7,888 nt of DNA from an uncultured Deferribacteraceae bacterium (GTDB lineage: Bacteria; Chrysiogenota; Deferribacteres; Deferribacterales; Mucispirillaceae), in the NCBI GenBank assembly GCA_947039055.1, contig CAMQYB010000077.1:1-7888 (forward strand), read 5' to 3'. Positions within the stretch are counted from its first letter, which is position 1. Every line of letters starts with the position of its first letter. Below are positions 6,409-7,888 of the stretch, one piece after another. A program made the position numbers and the translations under genes. Below the pieces are notes generated by a model, which was not told the DNA's origin, ran no database searches, and saw only the letters and a list, made by a program, of their open reading frames with translations.

Positions 6409-7067
6409 TTATTTTTTGATACTTTTTAAATACTCAGCTATATCTGTTTATTTATTTTCCCCTGCTAAATCCATCGCTGTATTATCATCGTTATCAAGCA
6501 GATAAATAATTGCACCTTTATTAATTAAAAATTTAACTACTTTTAAATGATTTCGCTATTATTAAATATCATTTTTTTATCGTTATCATTAATATATGCA
6601 CCTTTACTAATCAGATACTCTACAATATCTAAATTTCCTTCCCTTGTTGCACAGATAAGTGCTGTATCGCCACTGTTCGTCTCAAGATTAATATCGCAAC
6701 CGTTTTCAACTAGATACTTAACAACTATAAAATGTCCACTATTTGAAGCAGATATAAGTGATGTACTACCATTATGCTTAGCATCTAAATCAACTCCACT
6801 CTCTACTATAAAACGTACGATATCTATATATCCTCTCGTTGCTGCAACATATAAAACCTCTGCTGTTATCTCTGCACCTTGTGATATAGTTTGTTGAACG
6901 CCATCAAAATCTCCGTCCCAAACATAATCAATAAGTACATCATTTAACTTTTTGATATTTTTTCTTTTACGTCTAATCACAATTATCACCAATATGATAA
7001 CTGGTATTATAAACGCTATCAATACTATAAATGATATCATAATCATTATTGCTTTTATAAATCTCAT
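6409..7067 (-). pseudogene. Membrane-anchored ankyrin gene D, broken by a frameshift and an in-frame stop
   Basis: The intact first part is 174 codons, ending in TAA at 6543-6545. Residues 7-31 are one hydrophobic helix and 32-40 are strongly basic (RRKRKNIKK). By the positive-inside rule the ankyrin part would face the cytoplasm, unlike A, B and C. A cap (LNDVLIDYVWDGDFDGVQ) and three units follow: TAEVLYVAATRGYIDIV, STSLISASNSGHFIVV and TALICATREGNLDIV. The frame then fails in KKMIFNNSEII. Restoring one base near the A-run at 6551-6554 continues it as NSENHLKVVKFLINKGAIIY...NTAMDLAGENK, then a TAA at 6448-6450, then TDIAEYLKSIKK and a final TAA at 6409-6411. That tail matches the end of gene E (EEIAEYLNSIKK). 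The proximal 174-codon product could still be made. The ribosome binding site before the ATG at 7065-7067 is poor (TAGGTAG, about 12 bases away). E lies 21 bp upstream and is its nearest relative. Confidence 0.82.
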
Positions 7068-7088
7068 TAAATATCGTCTACCTATTCT

Positions 7089-7883
7089 CTATTTTTTTAT
7101 GCTGTTTAAATACTCTGCAATCTCTTCACTCTCATCACCTGCAATTAGAGTAAAAGCTGTACTGCCATCTGTATTTTTGATGTCAACATCTGCACCTTGC
7201 TCTACTAAATATTTGACAATATCTAAATGTCCAACACCATACATTCCACCACTTGTTGCCCATATTAACGCTGTGTAGTTACTATCATCTACCTTATTCA
7301 CATCTGCACCTTGCTTAACTAATATTTTAACAATCTCTAAAATACCTTTACCCGATGCAACCATTAATGGTGTTGTGCCTTCAATATTTGTAGCTTCTAG
7401 ATCTGCTCCATTTTCAATTAAATATTTAACAGATTCAACTTGACCGTTATCTATTGCATTTGATAATGTTGAACCAAACTCATCGTATGAATTTATAGTT
7501 GCTCCTTTTGAAACTAAATATTTGACAATATCTAAATGTCCACTGTTGATAGCTCCATCAACTGCATTGCCACCGTACTCTAAATCTAATTTCACATCAG
7601 CACCTTTATCTACTAAATATTTAACCAGTTCAAAATTACCTCTAAACGCAGCGTTTGATATCGCTGTGCCTGAATCAAATTGGTTAATTGCATTCACATC
7701 TGCACCAGCTTTTATAAGCGATTTCACAGCCTCTGTATTGTTATCAAATGAATATTTTATAAGAGCCTCATTCATGTCTTCAGACTTACTGATAAAATTG
7801 CTCACTGGTAAAATATCATCGTCTATGTTTTTTGTTGTGATATTATCCGTTGTGACACTTTTCTCTATACTTGTATTACCCAT
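7089..7883 (-). CDS. Ankyrin-repeat protein E, 5' end at or beyond the window edge
   Basis: At least 264 residues are encoded. A polar, Thr/Asp-rich N-terminal stretch of about 36 residues is followed by seven ankyrin units: N-cap MNEALIKYSFDNNTEAVKSLI, five internal units and a C-cap TAFTLIAGDESEEIAEYLNSIKK. One internal unit is about a residue short (FGSTLSNAIDNGQVESV), and the last internal unit carries a five-residue insertion (about 213-217, GMYGV) before GHLDIV. The ATG at 7881-7883 is a possible start, but only five bases lie upstream, with no stop and no visible ribosome binding site. The frame is open to the edge, so a signal peptide or membrane anchor may be encoded outside the window. 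It is probably co-transcribed with D, which begins 21 bp downstream and shares its C-terminal cap. It is a protein-binding scaffold of unknown partner. Confidence 0.85.
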   Translation of the reverse strand: MGNTSIEKSVTTDNITTKNIDDDILPVSNFISKSEDMNEALIKYSFDNNTEAVKSLIKAGADVNAINQFDSGTAISNAAFRGNFELVKYLVDKGADVKLDLEYGGNAVDGAINSGHLDIVKYLVSKGATINSYDEFGSTLSNAIDNGQVESVKYLIENGADLEATNIEGTTPLMVASGKGILEIVKILVKQGADVNKVDDSNYTALIWATSGGMYGVGHLDIVKYLVEQGADVDIKNTDGSTAFTLIAGDESEEIAEYLNSIKK

Positions 7884-7888
7884 ACTTG

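Overview
The window is one strand-uniform block: every gene I can support reads on the minus strand, so transcription runs from high to low coordinates. The DNA is AT-rich. Three of the gene products begin with Sec-type signal peptides and one with a transmembrane helix. This fits a low-GC bacterium, probably Gram-negative. Clusters of exported ankyrin-repeat proteins are known from some host-associated low-GC bacteria (Brachyspira is one possibility), but nothing here fixes the genus.

Layout in transcription order: (E, 7883-7089) a seven-unit ankyrin protein whose 5' end lies at or beyond the window edge; (D, 7067-6409) a membrane-anchored ankyrin gene broken by a frameshift and an in-frame stop; (C, 6371-4794) an exported ankyrin protein of 15 units; (B, 4713-2986) an exported ankyrin protein of 16 units, probably starting at TTG; (A, 2944-1478) an exported ankyrin protein of 14 units; then, after a 147-bp gap holding a good promoter and a palindrome near the predicted transcription start, a DmpA/S58-type (P1 family) N-terminal-nucleophile peptidase (1330-176). 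Its stop codon lies inside a 17-bp tandem repeat tract, and a clear intrinsic terminator at 28-1 closes the block.

The five ankyrin genes are diverged paralogues. D and E share one C-terminal cap (IAEYLxSIKK) and A, B and C share another (YLKK followed by H/K), with A and B also sharing a post-signal motif (EASxDINKQ). They look like an expanding and decaying gene family. The peptidase has its own promoter, so a functional link to the ankyrin proteins is only positional. The known case of a periplasmic ankyrin protein supporting an enzyme encoded next to it (Pseudomonas AnkB with the catalase KatB) makes a link worth testing. I see no plus-strand gene, RNA gene, insertion sequence or CRISPR array. 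No gene-free stretch exceeds about 175 bases.
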